Shown one piece after another: positions 1 to 7,722 of a DNA stretch of 64,000 nucleotides (positions within the stretch are counted from its first letter, which is position 1; each line of letters begins with the position of its first letter). The translations under genes were made by a program, and so were the position numbers. Origin of the DNA: an uncultured Pseudokineococcus sp. (GTDB lineage Bacteria; Actinomycetota; Actinomycetes; Actinomycetales; Quadrisphaeraceae); assembly GCF_947499845.1 (NCBI RefSeq), contig NZ_CANMPM010000009.1:108441-172440 (forward strand), in the 5' to 3' direction. A model generated the notes under the pieces. That model worked only from the letters and a program-made list of their open reading frames with translations. It had not been told where the DNA came from and did no database searches.

Positions 1-84
1 GCCGCTGCCGACCTCGAGCAGCCCCGCCAGGGCGCCGGCGCGCCCGTCGAGCTGGGTCTGCCCGCGACGACGCCCGCGGGCTGA
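1..84 (+). CDS. C-terminal end of an unidentified protein (partial)
   Basis: Only the last 27 codons are in the window, in the frame that starts at base 1 and stops with TGA at 82-84. The tail is rich in Ala, Pro and Gly, and 25 of 27 codons end in G or C, which fits coding DNA here. No domain can be read. In other actinobacteria the gene upstream of the small DivIVA-repeat protein and dxr is often rlmN (23S rRNA methyltransferase), but that is context only. Confidence 0.5.
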   Translation, partial: AAADLEQPRQGAGAPVELGLPATTPAG

Positions 85-152
85 GGCCGCACCGCGGCGG
101 CCCTCCGGCCGGGGCGCCGGCGGGGCGCCTCACCGGCCGCGCCGCCGGGCTC

Positions 153-161
153 TGGCAGAGT
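153..161 (+). promoter_or_regulatory. Extended -10 box (TGGCAGAGT) of the DivIVA-repeat gene
   Basis: TGGCAGAGT lies with its last base 8 nt before the GTG start at 170, and there is no Shine-Dalgarno sequence between. The motif recurs as TGGCANNNT at six other gene starts or leaders in this window. Inferred to drive a leaderless or nearly leaderless mRNA. No -35 box is convincing. Confidence 0.4.
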
Positions 162-169
162 CGCGGCGC

Positions 170-823
170 GTGAGCAGCTTCCCCCGCGCCAGCCGGGTCG
201 CGCGCGGCTACGACGTCGACGAGGTCGACGCCTTCTTCGCGCAGGCCCGGCTCGCCTACGAGCGCCTCGGCGGGAGCGTCCCCGGCCCCGAGGCCAGCAC
301 CGGGTCGGGCAACGGCTCGGGCACCGGGTCGGGCGCCGCGGCGTCGGGCGTGCCGGCGGCGCGCGCGGGGACCCCGCTGGACCTCAGCGCCCTCGACGTC
401 CGTGAGGCCTCCTTCCCCCTGGCCCGGCACGGCTACGACGTCGCCGCCGTGGACGCCGCGCTGGCCCGCCTCGAGGACGCGGTGGCGCGCCACGAGCGCG
501 AGGTCCTCGTCGCCCGGTCGGGGCGCGAGGGCTTCCTCGAGGAGCTGGCGGGGCGCGCGCGGGTCGTCACCGCCCGCCTGCGGCGCGAGGACGGCGACCG
601 CTTCGCGCGCGCGGGCGGGCTCCACCGGGGCTACCACGTGGGGGACGTGGACGCGCTGTGCCGCCGGCTGCGCGGCTACTTCGACGACGGCGAGGCGCTG
701 GCGGTCGACGACGTGCGCACCGCCGTCTTCCGCAGCCGCCGCGGGCGGCGCGGCTACGCCGAGGCGCCCGTCGACGCGCTGCTGGCGCGCGCCGTCGAGG
801 TCATGGTCACGGCGCCGGACTGA
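170..823 (+). CDS. DivIVA-domain repeat protein
   Basis: A 217-residue protein with four copies of a Gly-Tyr-x-x-x-x-VDA motif, at about residues 13-21, 88-96, 154-162 and 195-203. The first (GYDVDEVDAFF) is the signature of the DivIVA N-terminal membrane-curvature module. A Gly/Ser/Ala-rich linker (about 40-65) separates the first repeat from the rest. There is no long coiled coil like that of Wag31/DivIVA itself, so this is a DivIVA-like accessory protein rather than the polar scaffold. It is probably cytoplasmic and may associate with the membrane or septum. Small proteins of this type are common between rlmN and dxr in actinobacteria. GTG start chosen because the DivIVA motif follows at once and a -10 box lies 8 nt upstream. 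Confidence 0.75.
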   Translation: MSSFPRASRVARGYDVDEVDAFFAQARLAYERLGGSVPGPEASTGSGNGSGTGSGAAASGVPAARAGTPLDLSALDVREASFPLARHGYDVAAVDAALARLEDAVARHEREVLVARSGREGFLEELAGRARVVTARLRREDGDRFARAGGLHRGYHVGDVDALCRRLRGYFDDGEALAVDDVRTAVFRSRRGRRGYAEAPVDALLARAVEVMVTAPD

Positions 824-917
824 TCCGCGCCGTCGCGCCGTCGCGCCGTCGCGCCGCGGCCCGGCCCGGCGGCCGGCCCCAGGCGCCCGGTCCAGGCGTC
901 CGGTCCAGGGGATCGGG
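824..917. repeat. Short tandem repeats between convergent genes
   Basis: The gap between the stops of the DivIVA-repeat gene and the PPOX gene begins with about three copies of an 8-bp unit (CCGTCGCG, roughly 829-856), followed by two imperfect copies of a GGTCCAGGCG-type unit near 888-908. Looks like slippage-prone filler. No clear terminator hairpin seen. Confidence 0.45.
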
Positions 918-1334
918 TCAGGCGCCCGGCTCGGGGACCCGGCCGAGGACGAGGTCGACGGCGATCGCCAGCACGACCCGTCGCGGGTTCTCGCGGGGCA
1001 CCCGGTAGCGCTCGGCGTAGCGCCGCTCGCCCTCCTCGACGGCGTCGGGAGCGTCGAGCACGCGCACGGGCCCCTCGAGCGTCAGCCAGCGACCGCCGTC
1101 GACCTGGCACACGGCCGCGCGCCCGCCGCGGCGGGCGGCGCGGGCCTTGACCGAGTCGCCGGAGGTGATGACGCGCGCGAGGTGCGCCTCGTCGTCCCAG
1201 GTGAAGCCGACGGGGACGACGTGGGGGCTGCCGTCGCGGCGCAGCGTCGTCAGCGTGGCGAGGTGCCGCTCGGCGAGGAAGGCCAGCACGTGCGGCGGCA
1301 GCGCGGTCGGCTCGACGCCGGAGAGGGAGCTCAC
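918..1334 (-). CDS. PPOX-class F420/flavin-dependent oxidoreductase
   Basis: A 138-residue single-domain split-barrel protein of the pyridoxamine 5'-phosphate oxidase superfamily. The N-terminal LPPHVLAFLAERHLATLTTL and the following DGSPHVVPVGF stretch match the Rv1155-like (TIGR03618) family, which bind F420 or FMN and reduce small substrates. The substrate is unknown. Length is normal for the family. The GTG start is chosen because the fold begins 10 residues later and the sequence CAGGCT lies exactly 6 nt upstream as a -10 box. It is transcribed divergently from the acyl-CoA synthetase gene, with a 48-bp palindrome between them. The exact cofactor is inferred from family resemblance only. 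Confidence 0.8.
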   Translation of the reverse strand: MSSLSGVEPTALPPHVLAFLAERHLATLTTLRRDGSPHVVPVGFTWDDEAHLARVITSGDSVKARAARRGGRAAVCQVDGGRWLTLEGPVRVLDAPDAVEEGERRYAERYRVPRENPRRVVLAIAVDLVLGRVPEPGA

Positions 1335-1340
1335 GGGCCG

Positions 1341-1349
1341 AGCCTGCCA
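1341..1349 (-). promoter_or_regulatory. Extended -10 box (TGGCAGGCT) of the PPOX gene
   Basis: Read on the minus strand, TGGCAGGCT is followed by 6 nt and then the GTG start at 1334. With a start site about 7 nt after the -10 box, the mRNA would begin at or near the start codon. No Shine-Dalgarno sequence is present. Confidence 0.5.
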
Positions 1350-1377
1350 GGCGGCCCCGCCCCGTCGGCTCCCGGTC

Positions 1378-1425
1378 GAGCGGTGCGCCGAGGTCGCGGT
1401 GGGCGGCGTCCTCGGCGCACCGCTC
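1378..1425. repeat. 48-bp palindromic repeat, copy A
   Basis: Perfect 16-bp inverted arms (1378-1393 and 1410-1425, beginning GAGCGGTGCGCCGAGG) surround a 16-nt GC-rich core. It lies in the divergent intergenic region between the PPOX and acyl-CoA synthetase genes. A near-identical 48-bp element is at 62832-62879. Between the copies, a G-C pair in the arm is replaced by T-A on both sides, so pairing is kept. Possible REP-like element or structured site. Confidence 0.75.
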
Positions 1426-1478
1426 GCGCCGACCCCCGGGCCCGGGGGCGATGCGCGGCGCCAGCAGCGGCGGCGGGC

Positions 1479-1484
1479 CAGGAT
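1479..1484 (+). promoter_or_regulatory. Candidate -10 box (CAGGAT) of the acyl-CoA synthetase gene
   Basis: CAGGAT is followed by 6 nt and then ATG at 1491. No ribosome binding site is present, so a leaderless mRNA is inferred. No -35 consensus is obvious. Confidence 0.4.
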
Positions 1485-1490
1485 GGCGCC

Positions 1491-3425
1491 ATGACGACGC
1501 GAGAGCCGGTGGGGAGCCCGACGGCGGGCGGAGCCTGGGAGGCGGCGCACCGCGGGTCGCTGGAGGACCCGGAGGGCTTCTGGCTCGACGCCGCGCGCGC
1601 CGTCCGGTGGATCCGGCGGCCGGAGACGGCCCTGGACCCGGCCGCCGACGAGGCCGAGGGCGCCGCCCTCCCGCGGTGGTTCCGCGGGGCGACGCTGAGC
1701 ACGGCCTACAACTGCCTCGACCGCCACGTCGTCGCCGGGCGCGGGGACGACGTGGCGCTCGTCCACCACAGCGCGTACACCGGCGAGCGGCGGACCCTGA
1801 CCTACGCCGAGCTCCTCGACCAGTCGGCCCGCCTCGCGGGCGCGCTGCGCGCGCTCGGCGTCGGGAAGGGCGACCGCGTCGTCGTCTACATGCCCATGGT
1901 CCCCGAGGCCGTCGTCGGGATGCTCGCCTGCGCCCGCATCGGCGCCGTGCACTCGGTCGTCTTCGGCGGCTTCGCGGCCGCCGAGCTGGCGGCGCGCATC
2001 GACGACGCCCGGCCGGTCGTCGTCCTCACCGCCTCGTGCGGGCTCGAGCCGACGCGCGTCGTCGAGTACATGCCCCTGCTCGAGGCGGCGCTGGAGCGCG
2101 CCGAGCACGCGCCCGCCCACTGCGTCGTCCTCCAGCGGCCGCAGGCCACGGCGACGCTCGTGCCGGGGCGCGACCTCGCGTGGCGCGACGTCCTGCGCCC
2201 GGGCGCCGCGCCGCCCGCCGAGTGCGTCGAGGTGGCCGCCACCGACCCCCTGTACGTGCTGTACACCTCCGGGACGACGGGACGGCCGAAGGGCGTCGTG
2301 CGCGACCACGGCGGGCACGCGGTCGCGCTGTCGTGGTCTGTGCCGAACCTCTTCGGCCTCGCGCCGGGCGACGTGGTGCTCACGGCCAGCGACGTCGGGT
2401 GGGTCGTCGGCCACTCCTACATCGTGTACGGGCCGCTGCTGGCGGGCTGCACCACGGTGCTCTACGAGGGCAAGCCGGTCGGCACGCCGGACGCGGGGGC
2501 CCTGTGGCGTGCCGCCGCGGAGCACCGCGCGGCCGTCGTCTTCACGGCGCCGACGGCGGTGCGGGCGATCCGTGCGCAGGACCCTGACCTCGCCCTGGCG
2601 GCGGAGCACGACCTCTCGGACCTGCGGGCGCTCTACCTCGCCGGGGAGCGGCTGGACCCGGACACGTGGGCGTGGGCGGGGGAGCGGCTCGGCGTGCCCG
2701 TCGTCGACAACTGGTGGCAGACCGAGACGGGCTGGCCCATCGCCTGCTCGCCGCGCGGGCTGCAGGACCTGCCGCTCAAGCCCGGCTCGCCGTCCGTGCC
2801 CTCCCCCGGGTACGACCTGCGCGTCCTCGACGCCGAGGGCCGCGAGGTGCCGGCGGGGGAGGAGGGCGCCCTCTGCCTGCGCCTGCCCCTCCCGCCGGGG
2901 ACGCTCGCCGGCGTCTGGGGAGGCGACGAGCGGCTCCGGGCGTCGTCGCTCGCCGCCCACCCCGGGTACTACACGACCGGTGACGGCGGCTACGTCGACG
3001 AGGACGGGTACGTCCACGTCCTCGGGCGCACGGACGACGTCATCAACGTCGCGGGGCACCGGCTGTCCGCCGGCCAGCTCGAGGCCGCCGTCATCGGGCA
3101 CCCCGACGTCGCCGAGTGCGCCGTCGTGGGAGCGGCGGACCCGCTCGTGGGCCAGGAGCCCCGGGCGCTGGTCGTGCTCGCCAAGGACGTGACCACACCG
3201 CCGGAAGAGGTCGCGGCTCAGGTCGTCCAGCGCGTGCGCGACGAGGTCGGCGCGGTGGCGCGGCTGCGGCGCGTCGACGTCGTCGCGGCGCTGCCGAAGA
3301 CCCGCTCCGGCAAGGTGCTGCGCAAGACGCTGCGGGAGATGGCCGACGGCGTCGAGCCCGTGGTGCCGGGCACCATCGAGGACCGGTCGGTGCTCGACGG
3401 GCTGCGGGACGTGCTGCGCCCGTAG
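1491..3425 (+). CDS. Short-chain acyl-CoA synthetase (propionyl/acetyl-CoA synthetase type)
   Basis: A 644-residue ANL-superfamily enzyme that activates a short carboxylic acid to acyl-CoA through an acyl-AMP. Visible landmarks are the P-loop YTSGTTGRPKG at 258-268, the WWQTETG motif at 408-414, the hinge region with YYTTGDGG and DDVINVAGHRLS, and the C-terminal SGKVLRK with the adenylation/acetylation lysine K608. The organisation is that of PrpE/ACSS3 propionate-CoA ligases rather than long-chain enzymes. Acetate versus propionate cannot be decided by eye. It stands alone and is divergent from the PPOX gene. ATG chosen because the conserved N-terminal ACS region begins soon after; the reading frame is open far upstream only because of high GC. 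Confidence 0.85.
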   Translation: MTTREPVGSPTAGGAWEAAHRGSLEDPEGFWLDAARAVRWIRRPETALDPAADEAEGAALPRWFRGATLSTAYNCLDRHVVAGRGDDVALVHHSAYTGERRTLTYAELLDQSARLAGALRALGVGKGDRVVVYMPMVPEAVVGMLACARIGAVHSVVFGGFAAAELAARIDDARPVVVLTASCGLEPTRVVEYMPLLEAALERAEHAPAHCVVLQRPQATATLVPGRDLAWRDVLRPGAAPPAECVEVAATDPLYVLYTSGTTGRPKGVVRDHGGHAVALSWSVPNLFGLAPGDVVLTASDVGWVVGHSYIVYGPLLAGCTTVLYEGKPVGTPDAGALWRAAAEHRAAVVFTAPTAVRAIRAQDPDLALAAEHDLSDLRALYLAGERLDPDTWAWAGERLGVPVVDNWWQTETGWPIACSPRGLQDLPLKPGSPSVPSPGYDLRVLDAEGREVPAGEEGALCLRLPLPPGTLAGVWGGDERLRASSLAAHPGYYTTGDGGYVDEDGYVHVLGRTDDVINVAGHRLSAGQLEAAVIGHPDVAECAVVGAADPLVGQEPRALVVLAKDVTTPPEEVAAQVVQRVRDEVGAVARLRRVDVVAALPKTRSGKVLRKTLREMADGVEPVVPGTIEDRSVLDGLRDVLRP

Positions 3426-3502
3426 GCCGGGTCGCCGCTGCCGCTGGCGGTCGGGTCGAGCGGGGAGGAGGACGGCCTCCCGCGTCGGGGGCGACAGCCG
3501 TG

Positions 3503-3518
3503 TCGAACACGTGTTCGA
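3503..3518. promoter_or_regulatory. LexA (SOS) box
   Basis: A perfect 16-bp palindrome, TCGAACACGTGTTCGA, is centred on the GTG start at 3511. It matches the mycobacterial SOS box TCGAAC-N4-GTTCGA and the Gram-positive pattern CGAAC-RNRY-GTTCG. It predicts repression of the downstream HNH gene by LexA and induction by DNA damage. Confidence 0.8.
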
Positions 3519-5235
3519 GCCGTTGTCAGTGGTCGCCCCTACGGTCGTGGGTGTGGAGGACGAGGCGGTGCCGGGGCCGGAGGCGGGGGTGCCCGACGCC
3601 GTGCCGGGCGCCGCGCACGAACCGGTCTCCGGTGCTGGCGCGGTGCCCGCGCTCGCGGCGTTGCGGTCGGCCCTCGAGGCGGGGCGTTCGGCGGTGGCGG
3701 GGCTTGGGCTGTGGGCGGTGGCCACCGCGGACCTGCGGGCGGTGCTGGCCGAGCTGGAGTCGCTGGTGCGCGTCTCCCAGGCCGCGGAGGTGGTGGTGCT
3801 GGGGGAGGTCGCGGCCCGGGGTGAGGCGCTGGTGCCGGGCGGTCTGACGCCGGGCGAGCGGGCCGTCCTCGCGCGGTCGCGGGCGGGTGACGGTCGCGGT
3901 GAGCTCGCGGGGGTGCTGGGGGTGCATCCCGCGACCGCAGCCCGCCGGCAGGCCACCGTCGCCTACGTCACCGGTTCCGGGCTGCCCGCCCAGCGGGTCG
4001 CCCGCACGGGCGGGCGCGGCGCCGGGCTGGGGGAGGGCACCGCGACGGGCGCCGCGCTGGCCGCGGGGCTCCTCAGCGCTGAGGCCGCGGACGTCGTCGC
4101 GGGGACGGTGCTGGACCTGCCCGAGCACTACGGGCCGGCAGGACGCGCGGCGGTGGAGCGGGTGCTCCTCGCCCACGCTCCCGAGGTGCCGTTGACGGTG
4201 CTGCGCCACCACGCGGCGGGGCTGCTGGCCCGCGCCGAGCTGTCCGAGGCCGGCGACGACGCCCCGGTCGAGGGCGGTGACCTGCTGGGGCGGCGGGAGG
4301 AGCGCGCGCACCGGCGCCGGGAGCTGTACTGCTCGCCCGACCTGCACGGCACCTGGCACGTGCGGGGGCGCCTGGCCCCCGAGGCCGGCGCGACCCTGAT
4401 GACCGCGCTGGAGGCCCTCGCCGCCCCGGAGCCGTCGGGGGAGGGTGGCCCGGACCTGCGGTCGGCGGCGCAGCGCCGCGCCGACGCCCTCGTGGCCCTG
4501 GCGGACAAGGCCCTGTCGGCACCACCCGCCAGCGAGCAGGGCCTGCCGAGCGAGGGTGGGGCGCGGGCGCGGGTGGTGGTGACGATGGACCTGTCCGCTC
4601 TCAGCGGGGCCGTGCAGGGCACTGGTCTGATGGTCGACGACGCGCCCCTGTCGGCGGGGGCGGTGCGGCGGTTGGCGTGCGACGCCGAGGTGGTGCCTGC
4701 GGTCCTGGGGTCGCGGTCGGAGCCGTTGGACGTGGGCCGGGCGGCGTACACCGTGACCCCGGCGCAGCGGCGGGCGCTGGCGATCCGTGACCGCGGGTGC
4801 ATCGCCCCGGACTGCGGCGCCCCCGTGAGCAGGACCCAGGCCCACCACGTCGTGCACTGGGCCGACGGCGGCCCCACGGACCTGTCCAACCTGGCCCTGG
4901 TGTGCGGGCACGACCACCGACGGGTCCACGCCGGCGCCCTGGTCGCCCACCTCGTCGACGGCCGCCCCGTCATCACCCGCGCCGGCGACCCACCCCCGAC
5001 CACCGCCCCTCCACCCTGGCGGGCGCGCCTGGAAGACCTCGCCCACGAGCTCCGCCCGGTCGTCGAGCCCGGCCGTCCGGACGAGCCGGGGGACCCCGCG
5101 TCGCCCGGCGACCCTGACGACCCTCGCGACCCCGACGACCCTCGCGACCCCGACGACCCTCGCGACCCCGACGACCCTCGCGACCCCGACGACCCTCGCG
5201 ACCCCGACGGCCCCCGCGACCCCGACGACCCGTGA
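3511..5235 (+). CDS. HNH endonuclease-domain protein of the DUF222/13E12 family
   Basis: 574 residues. The N-terminal two thirds (about 40-400) look like DUF222, the helical domain of 13E12-repeat proteins. The C-terminal part holds an HNH nuclease: C430 and C435, then the AHHVVHW motif at 444-450 and LVCGHDHRRVHAG. The likely activity is metal-dependent DNA cleavage; the biological role is unknown. The tail ends in seven units of Asp-Pro-Asp-Asp-Pro-Arg encoded by an 18-bp tandem repeat (about 5110-5232). The start overlaps a LexA box, so the next GTG or TTG codons (3523, 3529) could also be used. Known members of the family in Mycobacterium tuberculosis are LexA-controlled. Confidence 0.8.
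   Translation: MFEPLSVVAPTVVGVEDEAVPGPEAGVPDAVPGAAHEPVSGAGAVPALAALRSALEAGRSAVAGLGLWAVATADLRAVLAELESLVRVSQAAEVVVLGEVAARGEALVPGGLTPGERAVLARSRAGDGRGELAGVLGVHPATAARRQATVAYVTGSGLPAQRVARTGGRGAGLGEGTATGAALAAGLLSAEAADVVAGTVLDLPEHYGPAGRAAVERVLLAHAPEVPLTVLRHHAAGLLARAELSEAGDDAPVEGGDLLGRREERAHRRRELYCSPDLHGTWHVRGRLAPEAGATLMTALEALAAPEPSGEGGPDLRSAAQRRADALVALADKALSAPPASEQGLPSEGGARARVVVTMDLSALSGAVQGTGLMVDDAPLSAGAVRRLACDAEVVPAVLGSRSEPLDVGRAAYTVTPAQRRALAIRDRGCIAPDCGAPVSRTQAHHVVHWADGGPTDLSNLALVCGHDHRRVHAGALVAHLVDGRPVITRAGDPPPTTAPPPWRARLEDLAHELRPVVEPGRPDEPGDPASPGDPDDPRDPDDPRDPDDPRDPDDPRDPDDPRDPDGPRDPDDP
5110..5232 (+). repeat. 18-bp tandem repeat coding an acidic Pro tail
   Basis: About seven copies of GACCCCGACGACCCTCGC, the last ones slightly changed, encode repeating DPDDPR at the end of the HNH protein. 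Copies are nearly identical at the DNA level, which suggests recent slippage and probable length variation between strains. Confidence 0.85.
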
Positions 5236-5371
5236 GCCCGGCGCCGGGTCGGGGCGGCCCCGCCGGGGCGGCGTCGGCGGCACCAGCGCGCCCTGGCGGG
5301 CTGGCGGCCCCGGGTGCAGGGTCGAGGAGGCGGCCACCCCCGTCGCCGCGAGCCGTCCCCGAGGGAGAGCG

Positions 5372-6865
5372 ATGAGCACGACCACCACCGGTGCGAGCAG
5401 CGACGCGGCGCAGCGCGAGCGGGACGTCGTCGGCGCTGTCGCCACGGGCCTGCTCGTGGGCGGCGAGCGCGTCGAGGGCGGCGACGGCCGGACGATCGAC
5501 GTCGTCGACCCCTCGACCGAGGAGGTGCTGGCCTCCGTGGCCGACGCGACGCCGGAGGACGGGCAGCGGGCGCTCGCCGCGGCGGCGGCGGCGCAGGGCG
5601 AGTGGGGCCGCACCCCGCCGCGCGAGCGCGGGGAGGTGCTGCGCCGGGCGTGGGAGCTCGTCACCGCGCGCGTCGACGACCTCGCCCTCCTCATGACGCT
5701 CGAGATGGGCAAGTCCCTCGCCGAGTCGCGCGCCGAGATCGCCTACGCCGCCGAGTTCTTCCGGTGGTTCTCCGAGGAGGCCGTCCGCGTCGACGGCCGG
5801 TGGTCGACCTCGCCCGACGGCGCCACCCGGCTGCTGACGATGCGCCAGCCCGTCGGGCCGTGCCTGTTCGTCACGCCCTGGAACTTCCCCATGGCCATGG
5901 GCACCCGCAAGATCGCCCCCGCGGTGGCGGCGGGCTGCACGATGGTCGTCAAGCCCGCCTCGCAGACGCCGCTGACGATGAGCGCGCTCGCCGACGTCCT
6001 CGCCGAGGCGGGCCTGCCGGCCGGGGTGCTCAACGTCGTGACGACGTCGCGCACCGGCGAGGTCGTCGAGCCGATCGTGCGGGACGGGCGCCTGCGCAAG
6101 CTGTCCTTCACCGGGTCCACGCCGGTGGGGCGCACGCTCGTCGAGCAGTCGGCGCAGCAGCTGCTGCGCACGTCGATGGAGCTCGGCGGCAACGCGCCGT
6201 TCCTCGTCTTCGACGACGCCGACATCGACGCGGCCGTCGACGGCGCGATGCTCGCCAAGATGCGCAACGTCGGGGAGGCCTGCACCTCGGCCAACCGGTT
6301 CCACGTCCAGCGCGGCGTCCTGGAGGAGTTCACCCGCCGGCTCACCGAGCGGATGGCGGCCCTCGTCGTCGGGCGGGGCACCGAGGACGGCGTCGACGTC
6401 GGGCCGCTGATCGACGAGCGGCAGCGGGGCAAGGTCGAGGAGCTCGTCGGCGACGCCGTCGACGGCGGCGCGCGCGTCCTCACCGGCGGCGAGCGGACCG
6501 GCGGGCGCGGCTACTTCTACGCGCCCACGGTGCTCGCGGACGTCCCGGCGTCGGCCCGCCTGCTCCGCGAGGAGGTCTTCGGGCCGGTCGCGCCCGTCGT
6601 CGCCTTCGACAACGAGGAGGAGGGCGTGGCGCAGGCGAACGACACCGAGTACGGGCTCGTCTCCTACGTCTACACGCGCGACGTCGGCCGGGCCCTGCGC
6701 GTCTGCGAGCAGGTCGAGACCGGCATGGTCGGGCTCAACCAGGGCGTCGTCTCCAACCCCGCCGCGCCCTTCGGCGGCGTCAAGCAGAGCGGCTTCGGCC
6801 GCGAGGGCGGCCGCGAGGGCATCGACGAGTACCTCGAGACGAAGTACGTCGGCATGACGATCTGA
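5372..6865 (+). CDS. NAD(P)-dependent succinate-semialdehyde-type aldehyde dehydrogenase
   Basis: A 497-residue aldehyde dehydrogenase that oxidises an aldehyde to the acid. The NAD-binding segment TPWNFPMAMGTRKIAPAVAA, the FTGSTPVGR motif, the general base E270 in MELGGNAPF and the nucleophile C304 in GEACTSANRF are all present. The sequence style is closest to succinate-semialdehyde dehydrogenases (GabD family), which would place it in GABA breakdown, but no GabT or transporter lies beside it, so the substrate is uncertain. A purine-rich GAGGGAGAGCG Shine-Dalgarno region precedes the ATG. It is convergent with the methyltransferase gene. Confidence 0.8.
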   Translation: MSTTTTGASSDAAQRERDVVGAVATGLLVGGERVEGGDGRTIDVVDPSTEEVLASVADATPEDGQRALAAAAAAQGEWGRTPPRERGEVLRRAWELVTARVDDLALLMTLEMGKSLAESRAEIAYAAEFFRWFSEEAVRVDGRWSTSPDGATRLLTMRQPVGPCLFVTPWNFPMAMGTRKIAPAVAAGCTMVVKPASQTPLTMSALADVLAEAGLPAGVLNVVTTSRTGEVVEPIVRDGRLRKLSFTGSTPVGRTLVEQSAQQLLRTSMELGGNAPFLVFDDADIDAAVDGAMLAKMRNVGEACTSANRFHVQRGVLEEFTRRLTERMAALVVGRGTEDGVDVGPLIDERQRGKVEELVGDAVDGGARVLTGGERTGGRGYFYAPTVLADVPASARLLREEVFGPVAPVVAFDNEEEGVAQANDTEYGLVSYVYTRDVGRALRVCEQVETGMVGLNQGVVSNPAAPFGGVKQSGFGREGGREGIDEYLETKYVGMTI

Positions 6866-6875
6866 GCCGCCGACC

Positions 6876-6907
6876 GGCCGGGGAGCGGGTGGGCCCGCTC
6901 GCCGGCC
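6876..6907. terminator. Bidirectional terminator hairpin
   Basis: Arms 6876-6889 and 6894-6907 pair over 14 positions with one mismatch around a 4-nt loop. The hairpin sits between the convergent dehydrogenase and methyltransferase genes. No U-tract follows, as is usual in high-GC actinobacteria. Confidence 0.6.
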
Positions 6908-6934
6908 CCGAGCCGCCCCGCTGCCGCGAGCTCC

Positions 6935-7564
6935 TCAGCGGCGCGCGAGGACGTGCCAGGTCGGCCGGGTGCGGTGCAGCCAGCGCGGCACGAGGTCGTC
7001 GCGGGCGGGCTCGACGTGCTCGAGCGACCATCCCGGCAGCGACGCCCGGAGGTCCCCGGCGTCGAGCCCGCGCGGCAGCGGGGGGAGGCGCCGGGCGGGC
7101 GCCCAGGCGAGGACCGCCAGCAGGGCGCCCGGCTCCGTGACGGCGTCGAGCCCCCGCGCCACCGCGGCGCGGTGGGCGGCGCCGAGCCCGTGGAGGCAGC
7201 CGACGTCGAGGACGGCCCGGAAGTCCTCCTGGCCGGCCGGCGCCGGCCCGACGAGGTCGAGCCCCGTGAGGTCGCCGACGTCGCCCCGGACGAGGCGCAC
7301 CTCGACGCCGGCGTCGCGCGCCCGCCGCCGGGCGGCGGCCAGCGCGCGGGGGACGTCGTCGACCCCCGTGACGGCCCAGCCGCGCCGGGCCAGCTCGGTC
7401 GCGTCCGCACCGGTGCCGCAGCCGAGGTCGAGCGCGCGCGGCGCGCTTCCGCTCGCGCCGGCGTCGGGGCCGAGACGCTCGTCGAGCAGGTCGACGCCCT
7501 GGCGGCCGGACCGGGCCCAGGGCACCGCCCCGACCGCGAACATCGCCGTGAAGACCGCGCTCAC
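6935..7564 (-). CDS. Class I SAM-dependent methyltransferase
   Basis: 209 residues with the Rossmann SAM-binding motif RALDLGCGTGADATELARRG at about 43-62, the acidic loop VTGVDDVP, and a motif IV-like AVLDVGCLHGL. This arrangement resembles TehB/thiopurine-type small-molecule methyltransferases (DxGCGxG plus D-x-G-C-L-H). The substrate is unknown. The GTG start has a GGAGG sequence five bases upstream. It is convergent with the aldehyde dehydrogenase and divergent from the GGDEF gene, so probably monocistronic. Confidence 0.75.
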   Translation of the reverse strand: MSAVFTAMFAVGAVPWARSGRQGVDLLDERLGPDAGASGSAPRALDLGCGTGADATELARRGWAVTGVDDVPRALAAARRRARDAGVEVRLVRGDVGDLTGLDLVGPAPAGQEDFRAVLDVGCLHGLGAAHRAAVARGLDAVTEPGALLAVLAWAPARRLPPLPRGLDAGDLRASLPGWSLEHVEPARDDLVPRWLHRTRPTWHVLARR

Positions 7565-7722
7565 CAGCGCCTCCCGCCCTCGGGCCGGACCGTCCGACCG
7601 CTCCGGGCCGAGACTGCCACGCGGGCACCTCCGCGGGCTCGCGCCCCGGCGGCGAGGGGCCTGGTCGGGTGCTCCGCCCGCCGACCCCTGCAGCGGCCGC
7701 GCGTGCGGTCGATGGCGAGGGG

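Noticed and set aside
4612..4624. A further copy of the GGGCACTGG block
   Set aside because: It lies inside the HNH gene, without the partner GCCTGACGTGCC block at the right distance; chance.
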